NCBI GenBank assembly: GCA_964533705.1
Contig: CAZHMN010000060.1
Span: 1-18,012 of the forward strand
DNA: 18,012 nucleotides
DNA from: CAZHMN01 sp964533705
GTDB lineage: Bacteria; Electryoneota; B3-LCP
Direction: 5' to 3'
Below the pieces are notes generated by a model, which worked only from the letters and a program-made list of their open reading frames with translations, made no database searches and was not told where the DNA came from. Of this stretch, positions 7,272-15,677 are shown piece by piece; position 1 is the first letter of the stretch, and the number at the start of each line of letters is the position of its first letter. The translations under genes were made by a program, and so were the position numbers.

Positions 7272-10200
7272 CTATTTCATCAGCATCATCTTGCCGCAGT
7301 CCGTATAATCGCCGGCCTTTATGCGGTAGATGTACATACCTGAAGCTAATCCGTTGGCATCGAATGATGCTTCATGGTAGCCAGCTTCGCGCCAGCCGTT
7401 TACCAATGTAGTGACGAGGCGTCCCGTGATGTCGTATATTTTCAGGTTAACCCTGACGGCCTCAGGCAGTGCAAAGCGAATGGTCGTCGTTGGATTAAAG
7501 GGATTAGGATAATTCTGGTCCAGCGAGAAGACATCCGGTATCACGGTTTTTGCAGGAGTGCCCATCCAATCGTCAAAGGATTCGCCGGTATTGGTCCATT
7601 CTCCTACCCAGGGGCCATCACCGGTCGTCAGTTTTTCAAAGGTGAAGGAATCCTGCGCCCAGATTGCACCCGGGAAGGAACCAACATATCCGTTGTAAGT
7701 GTAGGTTCCCGACGGTGCTGCTCCGGGGACGCTCTGCGTGCGGTCTCGGTTGCCGCTGAAACCTGTGGGCATTACCACACTGACCGGCCCCAAAACCGGC
7801 CCATAGATTGATCCGTTGGGCAGAAGCACGTCGCACCAGACGTCACCTGTGACGGGAGATCCCTCAAGGTTCTCAACGGCGATATTGTAATCGAAACTGC
7901 CACCGGGGGCCGGAATCTGAATGGGAGCGCCGTAGGGTGTCAGCGTCACGGCAACGTTAGCCGCTCCCAGAGCCACCGAGAAGATGCGAATGCCCATTTC
8001 GGCCTCTGGTTCGAGTGGTCCGGAACCGTCATAAGTGACCTGAATGCCGTTCGTTCCAGTGGCATTTTCGATGCCCACCGTCGCGGAGTTTGGTGTTCCC
8101 GGGGACAGGTCGTTGTACATCAAATCAATGTCTCCATTCGGGTAGAGAATCATTTCGAAGGTATAGTTGCCACCAGTGCTGTAGTGTGGAACGTCCTTCC
8201 ACTCGACGATGAATCGGTCATTCGTCTCATCGTAGTAGTAGTAGATATCTCCGCCCTGGCTGGGATTCAAGTCATCCCAGAAGGGACAGACGAGGTTGTT
8301 GGGCGCTGAAGAGGTCGGAATTGGGTAGTTCAAGTAGGCGCCGTAGGTTACCTGACTGAATGATGCCCACCCATTGGAGCAGATCCAAACCTGAGTCGGC
8401 GCGCTGTACTCGTAGAATGGGAAGGCGAACCCGATGTTGAAGGGCCCGAGAACCTGATCGTCACCGGTGATTCCCGTATTCGTGCCAATAGTGCTGATTT
8501 CAACCCAGTCATACGTTACTTCGAGGAACTGCGGTGGTCCCACGAAGACAGGATTAGGCTCGGCGGGGGTAATCGGCCCTTCTCCGGTGGAGTTGTAGTA
8601 AGAAACTCCGTAAGAGTACCACTCGGCGATAGGGATGTTATTATCTAAGTACGTGTTGTTTGATCCCGTCAGGTCGGCGATTAAGTTGCCGTTTCGGTAG
8701 ACCTTCTGGCCTGTCCAGGATCCTGCCGGCCAGTACCCGCCATGAGCTCCCACAGTTGGACTGTCCCAGGTGATAGTGCATTCCAGGGCCTGATTGGGAT
8801 CCGGTGTGGCGATGACGTTTCCGGGTTCACCCGGAGTGTCCATACCAATCCAGGCGGAAGCTGAAGTGTACAGGCCGTTAGCGAAGGAATTGTAGGGCAG
8901 TAGGGTGTACTCCCACATCCCGATTGAGGGAACCGCGCTGTCCTCGTATTCGTAGGGTTGCCCTATGACGACGTCGGTGAGATCTGCGATTAAATCGTCC
9001 TCGCGATAGACCTTCACACCGGTTAATTCAGTCAGGGGCGCACCGAAGGGGGTTGTGGACGGATTGGTCCAGGACAGCGTTGCGATCAATTGGGAGTTGT
9101 TATGCGCCACGGTGAAATTGCTGGGAGCCGCCGGTGCAGATAAACCGCCGGGGCCCTGGTCAAAGAAGAGCGCGCCCATGTCCGCGTAGGTGCCATCCGG
9201 ATCGAGTGGACTGCTGGGATTGCCGGCATCAATACAGGGCGAGCCTTCGAGAAGGTTGAAGTCATTCAAGGCGGCATTGGCGAACATGGGGTCATCGGTT
9301 ATGTTGTTGATTCCCGCAATGGGTACGGAACAGCAGCTGTAATTAACTTCAACTGTTCCGGAGCATTCCGGATCATTGGTGGCGTAGTTGTAGTATATGA
9401 TGTTATTTTCACCTTCAAAACCTGCACCAGCATTCGCCCAGATGCCGCCTCCATGGGCGGCCGAGGACGTGGACGTGCATCGGTTCTGAGTGATGGTGTT
9501 GTTGATCAGGGTCGGGGTGCAGCCTGAGGCCAGAATGCCGCCACCGTAGTAAACTGCTGTATTATCGTAAATGACGTTGTGTGAGATGAGCGCAGGAGAA
9601 TTTATGCAGCGGATCCCGCCACCTCCACAGGTGCCTCACGTGCCGGTGGCGGAGTTGCGGGCAATCTCGCAGTTTAATACCTGCGCTGCATCACAATTAT
9701 TCAGAAGGATTCCTCCGCCGTTTGAACCGCTGGCGGCGGTGTTGTCTACGATCAAACAGTTTTCAATCACGACGTCGGCCGCTTCAGCATAAATGCCGCC
9801 GCCGTCCCAGTAATTGGAGCAGTTCGAAATCCTGCTGTTGGTTATCGCAATATCTGCGGTGTTCGTGTAAATGCCACCCCCGTAAGTGTAGTAGGGTTGG
9901 ATACCGTGATAACAGTAGTCAATAACGCAATAATCAATCGTACTGTTCGAACTCGCACCTTCCTGGAAGCGAATGCCTCCCCAGCGGTGATCATCAATGG
10001 GATTCTGGCGGACGAAGTGGATGCTGTCTCCCTCGGCGCCTTCGGCGTTCAATTGCCCTGAGATTTCCCAGATCCAATTGCCGTTGTGCAGAAACGTTGT
10101 GCCGGGAACGATCGTGAGTGTCTCGTCCGTTATCACGCGGATGTTTCCTACAACCAGGTAAGTCCCCGGTCCCAGCATCCCCGATTGTGGTCCGCTGATT

Positions 10201-10280
10201 TGCGGCTGCGCCATTGCCGGCGTACCTACCATCAGTGCGATGAGAAGCGATAACAGAACTGAGCTTTTCAAGGTTTGCAT
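7272..10280 (-). CDS. Large secreted beta-helix protein with FN3-like repeats and T9SS sorting domain; in-frame TGA, candidate selenoprotein
   Basis: ATG at 10280 follows GGAGG by 5 nt; the GTG at 10286 overlaps that site and is less likely. Read through one TGA (9638-9636) the frame is 1002 residues. Order: signal peptide (1-25, cleaved after AMA); beta-helix with repeated GGGI turns (about 40-370, ending SPCIDAGNP); two FN3-like repeats (about 385-590); a beta module with ICSNGWASF and FWDDLNP (about 590-765), also found in the C25 protease; a module shared with the deiminase (about 775-910); NPFNPTTT and a sorting domain ending GKMMLMK. The TGA is codon 215, context U-G-T-C-G-G-G-G-I-R-C. 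Everything on both sides is intact, so the product is probably full length with selenocysteine. A surface adhesin or carbohydrate-binding role is possible but not shown. It lies 54 nt downstream of the TrmB-type regulator, on the same strand. Confidence 0.83.
9606..9622 (-). promoter_or_regulatory. Candidate bacterial SECIS hairpin after the TGA of the 1002-residue gene
   Basis: On the minus strand GTGGCGG pairs with CCGCTGC (7 pairs, two G-U) around loop GAT. The first loop G is 21 nt after the TGA, the same distance and the same GGGATCC core as in the other beta-helix gene. The stem is shorter and coincides with the GGGI codons, so the evidence is supportive rather than decisive. Confidence 0.42.
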
Positions 10281-10334
10281 TTCCACCTCCGAATGGATTT
10301 CTCTTGGCTCATTTTTCTCACAACTTCAGTTTTA

Positions 10335-11189
10335 TTATTCATATTCTACCGTTTTTTGTAGGCGGCTTTTATGCCGGCTCAGCCATTTCTCTAAATCAAC
10401 GGATTGGTTCCAGAAGAATTCAAATAAAGCGCGGAAAGCGTTCACGATGTTGCGTTGTTTGATGATAGACATGACCAGTTCGCCTCTTTGCGCCAGAAGT
10501 TCTTCCTCGGCGACCAACAGGGATTTCCGATCAAAGATCATCATCTTGATGGGCAAAGTCTCAGCCACTCTGATCCCAGCGCCGTTATCTTGCAATAATT
10601 TGAAATCCTCCAATATCCGTTCCTCCTCGGGGAGGTGAATTTCATAAACCCAGCGGACGATGCCCCCCCTTTTCAAGATTGCTCTTTCCTCGTTGTCTTG
10701 CTCCCTGGCTTTTTCGCTCGTATCGCAGGTATAGGGACCGCGGCCGAAGCCGAGAAGTTCTTCGTCGGTGTCTCGTACCAGTTGGCAATAGCGGTGGTGA
10801 ATGTTTTCATTGCCGCGTAAAATCTCCACGTATTCCAACGGTTCGGTGACTTTGTCGCTGTTGGCGTAGATCTCATAGATCTTCTTTTTAAGGATGTGGC
10901 AGTTTTTGAGCTTTCTCTGCAGTTTCTCGAAAGCCGGCGCCAGCGTAAGCTGTGGATCAATGATTCCAAAACTGCGTTTGCGCCCCACTTTCCTCTCTAA
11001 ACAGTAGCCTCTGCGGACTAAACTTCCGATTATTTCGTAGATTTTACTCTGCGGAACACCGGAGATCTTCTGCAAGTCCGTAGCCGAAGCGTGGCGTTTA
11101 TTAAGCAGTGCAACATAGACTTTGGCTTCTCGCTCGCTAAAGCCCAGATCGGCTAAACATTCAATGATTTGCAAATTAGTTACTGTCAT
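10335..11189 (-). CDS. TrmB family transcriptional regulator
   Basis: 284 residues. A winged helix-turn-helix of the TrmB type (about 8-80: LGFSEREAKVYVALL, then ATDLQKISGVPQSKIYEIIGSLVRRG) is followed by a basic coiled-coil segment (about 85-110). The C-terminal effector domain (about 118-280) has the PLD-like fold usual for the family, with GNENIHHRYCQLV, RWVYEIHLPEEE and PIKMMIFDRKSLLV. TrmB proteins are commonest in archaea, where they sense sugars, but occur in many bacteria. The ligand here cannot be told. ATG at 11189 has no clear ribosome site. Its gene is 54 nt upstream of the 1002-residue beta-helix gene on the same strand, so the two are probably cotranscribed. A palindrome in its leader may be its own operator. 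Confidence 0.88.
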   Translation of the reverse strand: MTVTNLQIIECLADLGFSEREAKVYVALLNKRHASATDLQKISGVPQSKIYEIIGSLVRRGYCLERKVGRKRSFGIIDPQLTLAPAFEKLQRKLKNCHILKKKIYEIYANSDKVTEPLEYVEILRGNENIHHRYCQLVRDTDEELLGFGRGPYTCDTSEKAREQDNEERAILKRGGIVRWVYEIHLPEEERILEDFKLLQDNGAGIRVAETLPIKMMIFDRKSLLVAEEELLAQRGELVMSIIKQRNIVNAFRALFEFFWNQSVDLEKWLSRHKSRLQKTVEYE

Positions 11190-11223
11190 GAGGGATATTT
11201 ATTATTGATCGCAAATATATGTT

Positions 11224-11236
11224 ACCCCCTGGGGGT
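11224..11236. promoter_or_regulatory. Palindrome in the TrmB-type gene leader, possible operator
   Basis: Perfect inverted repeat ACCCCC-T-GGGGGT, about 13-25 nt downstream of the predicted transcription start. Symmetry and position fit autoregulation by the dimeric regulator. The minus strand continues to TATCAC on one side, but the other flank does not match. Confidence 0.4.
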
Positions 11237-11255
11237 GATAATTCCGCACCAAACA

Positions 11256-11284
11256 AATATAATAATTCAATTACAGAATGTCAA
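11256..11284 (-). promoter_or_regulatory. Sigma-70 promoter of the TrmB-type regulator / beta-helix operon
   Basis: Minus strand TTGACA (11284-11279), exactly 17 nt, TATATT (11261-11256). This is a consensus -35 with one of the four identical -10 hexamers in the window. The start would be near 11249, giving a leader of about 60 nt. Confidence 0.75.
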
Positions 11285-11412
11285 GCTTTTTTTTATTTTC
11301 GCAAAAAGAATTATTGTTTCACCTCGTATCGCCCGTGGGAAAAGATTCCCAATAGCGATGTTCGAATATTAAATCATAGGACAAAACTTCGAGCATTACT
11401 ATAAAAATAAGA

Positions 11413-11436
11413 GAGGCGGATTTCTCGATCCGCCTC
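11413..11436 (-). terminator. Intrinsic terminator of the C25 protease gene
   Basis: Perfect 8-bp stem GAGGCGGA/TCCGCCTC with an 8-nt loop, 65 nt past the stop at 11501. On the minus strand it is followed by TCTTATTTTTAT. The plus side (GTTTCTTCTTTT) is also T-rich. The remainder of 11190-11500 holds the operon promoter and palindrome; I see no gene in it. Confidence 0.75.
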
Positions 11437-11500
11437 GTTTCTTCTTTTAATCTCCGATGGCCTGGTGATTCGCCAATCGCCCGATCATCTCGTCTCTGCG

Positions 11501-14500
11501 TTACTTCAGCAGCACCATCTTGCGCGTCTGGCTGAATTGACCTGCGGTAATTCGCACCAGGTAGATGCCCGAGGCCAGCCCATCTCCATCGAAGGTGACG
11601 TCATGTGAACCGGCGTTCCGCCAGCCGTCCACCAGGCGAGCGACTTCCCGACCCTGAATATCATACACGATCATGGAAACGTTCCCCGATTTGGGCAGAC
11701 TGAAGGACAAATGAGTGGTCGGATTAAAGGGGTTGGGGTAATTCTGCGAGAGCAGGTAAGCCTTCGGCAGCGGCTTCGTAGAGAGCGCCTCTGTAACCAC
11801 GATGGGCTCTGCTGTGGAATACTTGATGGCAAAGCCATCTTCCAGAGGCATGGCCAGAGCATCGTATTCGTCGTCGTAGAGAAATTGGATGCCTACCGTG
11901 CCGTCGTGGTTCTCGATACCTACTGTGCAGCCGTCTATGTAATTGCTGACATCTTGATAATTGACGACAATTTCGCCGTCACCTGTGGGGGTGATATAGA
12001 CAATGGGGTCGTAGATCATGACCTGGAAGGTCTCTTCGATGCCGGGATTGGCGCTGTGGGGGACGTCATACCATTCCACGACGAATCGGAAGTTGTCGTA
12101 ATCATCGTAGTAGCATACCTGGCCTCCCAAAGCGGGATTGAGATCATCCCAGATACCTGCCACCATCTTATTCGGTGGAACGCCATCGGGAATGGGTCGG
12201 TTCATGGGGAAAAAGACGGTGTCAATGCCGAACGACATCCAGCCGTGTGAGCAGACGGTTATCTGGTCGTAATCGTAGCCGTAGAATCTGAAGGGGAAGG
12301 GTAGATCCAGCAGGGCTGTTTCCGCATCACCCAGCTCCAGATCGGTTCCGTTTCCTCCCGCCTGCGGAGCGATTTCCAGCCAGTCGAAAACCGGGGCATC
12401 GGGGCCGTCGTAAAGATCGTAGGCATAATATCCATAAGTATCCGGCCCGATGGGATTGCGACGCAGGTCGCCGACGATAACGCTGAATTCCGCGGATGTT
12501 TCATAGCCGTTGGCCGCTGAAACGTTCAGCACGAAAAGGACAGTATCACCCTGCATGATATCCTCATCGGCGGTGATCTCTTCAAAGGATATAATTGCAT
12601 TTGCTCCAGAGCTAAGTTCGCCCAGAGTGGTACTGTTGTTGTTGATCGTGATCAGCGGTTCAGTGCAATCCAGCGTGAAGGTTAGATCAGAGACGTCACC
12701 GCTGCCCTCGTTTGATATGCTCACGTCAAAATCGGCGGTCTCGCCCGGATCGAGGTGGCCGTTGTTATTGCCGGTCGGATCGGAGATAGCATGATCCTGA
12801 TAGGCAACGATGGGCGCATGTGCCGTGATGTTGAAGAACGATACCCAGGTTGAATCGCCGTTCGTGGCGTTCATGGTGAAGTCAATGATATGCAAATCCG
12901 GAATATTACTCAGAGCGCTTATTTCAAAGCCGTCGTAAACAACCGCCCGACCTCCGCTGGGGATGGAGGCATAGACCTCGGTGCTGTCCAGAATGGCGGC
13001 GTACTCATCCTCGGTGCTGATGGTTACGGCGATATTGCTGGCCGTCTGCGTGCCGAAATTTTGAACGGCGATGGTTAGCAGAACGTCCTCGCCCAGATCG
13101 AGCAACTGATTGTTGTTGCCGGTGGCGTCGTTCAATCCCAGTTCGCTGAAGATGACGTAATTCTCTTCCTGTGTGATGATGTCCACTTCTTCTGTGTACC
13201 GATAGTAGTTTTGCAGGGTCACGGTCACGAGCATGGTGCTGCCGGGCTGCTGCGGTTCGATGGGGACGTTCACCGAGCTTCCGGTCGCTTCCGCCACACC
13301 GATGATCTCGCCGTTCACAGTCAGCGCGATAACGGCTCCCGAGTCTGCCGTGACGGCGAATCCCGTCATATCAGGGAAGAGCACCGGCGCATGGGTAACT
13401 GTCAATTCCTGCGGGACTTCAGAGTACAGCGTGATGAAAGCGTCACCGTGATGATGGAAGAGGTGATAAGTATGCACTTTATTGTTCGGGTTGGAGGGCC
13501 AACCGGAAGTCTGCAGGTAATATTTACCTGAAGCGTTCCCAAAACAGGGACGTAAAGTATTCGATCCGGTCAAGTCCATGCCGTAGCCGGGATCGAAATC
13601 GGGCCACATGCTGTCGTAAACGCCCCACTGATAGGTGTCGTTTACGAAGGAGTAGGAGACTTCAGATGCGGCGATCAAGCCCAGCGCACCGTGTTCTATG
13701 CGATGGAATGCCTCGGTGAAACACTGTCCCGACCAGTTGTATTTCCCCGTGAGGCAGTTGGTGGAGAATACGAACGGCAGCATGGTGTTGTTAAGGCTGT
13801 AGAGGTGCGAGACATTGTAGTCCGGTTCGCCCCAACCCAGTTCCGAGCCGTGATCCCGGTGCTGGAGTATAAAAGCGCCGCTGTTGATGTCGTTGTTGAT
13901 CCGGGAGGCGTTTCCGCCCCAGTCAATCAGATAATCCGGCGTTGAGGGAATATAACCCAGACCGCCGGGGCCGAAATAATTGACGATCATCCAGGTGTTC
14001 TGGTTGGTGGACCATTGCGAGCCCGGATTGCCTGAATAGATGGCATATTCTCGAACAGGACTCTTGCCATGCTGCGTTTCGAAGTACCCTTGAATGACTT
14101 CAGTGCAGAGGATAAACCACCTTTCATCCTGCCAGCCGCCCGCCATAATGGGATGATCGTAAAAGCCGGGATCGGTGGGTGGGTTGCGTTCGTAATCCAG
14201 GAACTTGTGGATCATGGTTTCTAAATGAACTTCATCCTGAGCGGTAATGCGGGCGATGGCCAGATCGGGTAGGCCATCGGCGTTCATGTCGGCGTATATG
14301 TTGTCGGAAACGCAGTAACCGTTCCAGACCGGCGAGGTGATGCCGTACTCATCGCCGGAATACTGATAGTCCGATAAAAGCAATACAGCGACTGGAGGAA
14401 CATCCCAGGTATAGTAGGCATTGATGAGATAATTTGAAATGAGTGTGGCGTCGTTTCCACCGATTTCGGAGAGCGGCGTAATACCTGTGATGATCCCCTG

Positions 14501-15349
14501 CTGGTTGCGCCACTGCTTGATGCTGTCAGCCCAGGCCATGAAGACCGGATCGTCCGGAACGATAATGACGTATTCGCAGTTGTCTTCATCCATCTGAGGC
14601 AGACGGTTCAGATCAACCTCAGGGAGCGACTCGTAGTTGATCAAATGCTGCCGCAGAATGGGTTCCCAATAGCGGCTGCGCAGACGGTCTTCGCCGAAAT
14701 GGCCGTTCCCACCGATAAACTCAACTCGCACGCGAATGTCCTTATAGACCAATAAGTCACGGGTTATCGGGTTATACTGGAAGGGAGAGATGCCCAGAAT
14801 GACGCAGTCCACCCCGCGCATGTTTTGGACTTCGGACAGGTTAACTGGACTTTGTGGATAATAGCTGTTTTTTGAATAGATATCGGGATTCTTCTGATAA
14901 ATCGGCGGGGAATCGTCCGTCTCCAGGGGAATGGGAGGAGCAGGCGCAACGTCCAGATTGGAATAGACCTCGCAGCGCGAATCGAGGATCTCAACGCGAA
15001 CAGAAGCTCCCTGCGGAATGGCAATGTAACGGCCGGTGCCGGGCAAATTGGGTGCCCCCGGATCATTGGGCAGGTAAATCCCTGGAATTTGAACCAACTG
15101 CATGACCTGGCCGTCAATCTCCAGATCATTCAGTGCCATTTCCGTTACGGAGAACACCACTTCAACGCCGGAGTTGCTCTGGGAAACTAAATTGAAGCCG
15201 GCTTCACCCCAGTTGTCCTTGAAGCTCAGCACCTCCGCTGAGCCAATTGTCGAGATGGCAAAACTCAGGCAAACAACAACCCGCGTCATCAGAGAGAACA
15301 GGTGAGGCTGACGAAGAGTGCGAGTGTAAGGGAGGATTTTCCAGTGCAT
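11501..15349 (-). CDS. Gingipain-like cysteine protease (peptidase family C25) with T9SS sorting domain
   Basis: 1282 residues; ATG at 15349 follows GAGGTCAGGAC. A signal peptide ends near residue 38. Residues about 40-250 resemble a C25 propeptide. The caspase-like catalytic domain (about 255-640) carries His500 in QHRDHGSELGWGEP and Cys532 in FVFSTNCLTGKYN, the His/Cys dyad arrangement of gingipains. Two related beta repeats follow (about 735-848 and 856-960), each with DxTGNNNxxLDxGE. A module with VCSHGWMSF and IWDDLNP (about 965-1180) is shared with the 1002-residue beta-helix protein. NPFNPTT (1206-1212) begins the sorting domain, ending RKMVLLK. Expected to be an exported, surface-attached or shed protease. 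Arg versus Lys specificity cannot be read from the sequence. It may be functionally linked to the deiminase gene, as gingipains expose C-terminal arginines for PPAD. It has its own promoter and terminator. Confidence 0.93.
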   Translation of the reverse strand: MHWKILPYTRTLRQPHLFSLMTRVVVCLSFAISTIGSAEVLSFKDNWGEAGFNLVSQSNSGVEVVFSVTEMALNDLEIDGQVMQLVQIPGIYLPNDPGAPNLPGTGRYIAIPQGASVRVEILDSRCEVYSNLDVAPAPPIPLETDDSPPIYQKNPDIYSKNSYYPQSPVNLSEVQNMRGVDCVILGISPFQYNPITRDLLVYKDIRVRVEFIGGNGHFGEDRLRSRYWEPILRQHLINYESLPEVDLNRLPQMDEDNCEYVIIVPDDPVFMAWADSIKQWRNQQGIITGITPLSEIGGNDATLISNYLINAYYTWDVPPVAVLLLSDYQYSGDEYGITSPVWNGYCVSDNIYADMNADGLPDLAIARITAQDEVHLETMIHKFLDYERNPPTDPGFYDHPIMAGGWQDERWFILCTEVIQGYFETQHGKSPVREYAIYSGNPGSQWSTNQNTWMIVNYFGPGGLGYIPSTPDYLIDWGGNASRINNDINSGAFILQHRDHGSELGWGEPDYNVSHLYSLNNTMLPFVFSTNCLTGKYNWSGQCFTEAFHRIEHGALGLIAASEVSYSFVNDTYQWGVYDSMWPDFDPGYGMDLTGSNTLRPCFGNASGKYYLQTSGWPSNPNNKVHTYHLFHHHGDAFITLYSEVPQELTVTHAPVLFPDMTGFAVTADSGAVIALTVNGEIIGVAEATGSSVNVPIEPQQPGSTMLVTVTLQNYYRYTEEVDIITQEENYVIFSELGLNDATGNNNQLLDLGEDVLLTIAVQNFGTQTASNIAVTISTEDEYAAILDSTEVYASIPSGGRAVVYDGFEISALSNIPDLHIIDFTMNATNGDSTWVSFFNITAHAPIVAYQDHAISDPTGNNNGHLDPGETADFDVSISNEGSGDVSDLTFTLDCTEPLITINNNSTTLGELSSGANAIISFEEITADEDIMQGDTVLFVLNVSAANGYETSAEFSVIVGDLRRNPIGPDTYGYYAYDLYDGPDAPVFDWLEIAPQAGGNGTDLELGDAETALLDLPFPFRFYGYDYDQITVCSHGWMSFGIDTVFFPMNRPIPDGVPPNKMVAGIWDDLNPALGGQVCYYDDYDNFRFVVEWYDVPHSANPGIEETFQVMIYDPIVYITPTGDGEIVVNYQDVSNYIDGCTVGIENHDGTVGIQFLYDDEYDALAMPLEDGFAIKYSTAEPIVVTEALSTKPLPKAYLLSQNYPNPFNPTTHLSFSLPKSGNVSMIVYDIQGREVARLVDGWRNAGSHDVTFDGDGLASGIYLVRITAGQFSQTRKMVLLK

Positions 15350-15388
15350 GTCCTGACCTCATTGTCTTGGATAATTGGATTACTTGAT

Positions 15389-15417
15389 AATATAACCCAA
15401 AAATATTTACAATCCAA
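15389..15417 (-). promoter_or_regulatory. Sigma-70 promoter of the C25 protease gene
   Basis: Minus strand TTGGAT (15417-15412), 17 nt, TATATT (15394-15389). The start would lie near 15382, about 33 nt before the ATG. Divergent from the transporter promoter at 15498-15526. Confidence 0.65.
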
Positions 15418-15497
15418 GCGCAAAAGATGACGAAAAGGGGTTAACGACGACCGAAAATCTTAATGAACTTATCGCCGGTAATCCCCGGATTCTGAAC

Positions 15498-15526
15498 TTG
15501 ACAATGATGGAGATTCTTGCTATATT
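15498..15526 (+). promoter_or_regulatory. Sigma-70 promoter of the transporter/CBS operon
   Basis: TTGACA (15498-15503), exactly 17 nt, TATATT (15521-15526). A start near 15533 would give an unusually long leader of about 145 nt before the ATG at 15678. Confidence 0.75.
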
Positions 15527-15620
15527 TACACCGCGGTTATTTTTATTTGTGGATCTATGATAAATATTTCACGAATTTTTTCATACTGAGACGCATAAAA
15601 GTGAACCGGTCGTTACGCTG

Positions 15621-15652
15621 GTTTCGTTGGAGTAATAAAAACCCGACGAAAC
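15621..15652 (+). promoter_or_regulatory. Hairpin in the transporter leader
   Basis: GTTTCGTTGG (15621-15630) pairs with CCGACGAAAC (15643-15652), ten pairs with one U-G, around a 12-nt A-rich loop. It ends 25 nt before the ATG, close to the ribosome site. A role in translation control is possible; I do not recognise a known riboswitch. Confidence 0.4.
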
Positions 15653-15677
15653 GAAAAAACAGGGATAAAGAGTGACC

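Noticed and set aside
5651..10286. Genome-wide reassignment of TGA to Trp or Gly
   Set aside because: The long genes (950+, 1282, 473 and 491 codons) contain no internal TGA and use TGG for Trp; only two positions in two related proteins have TGA.
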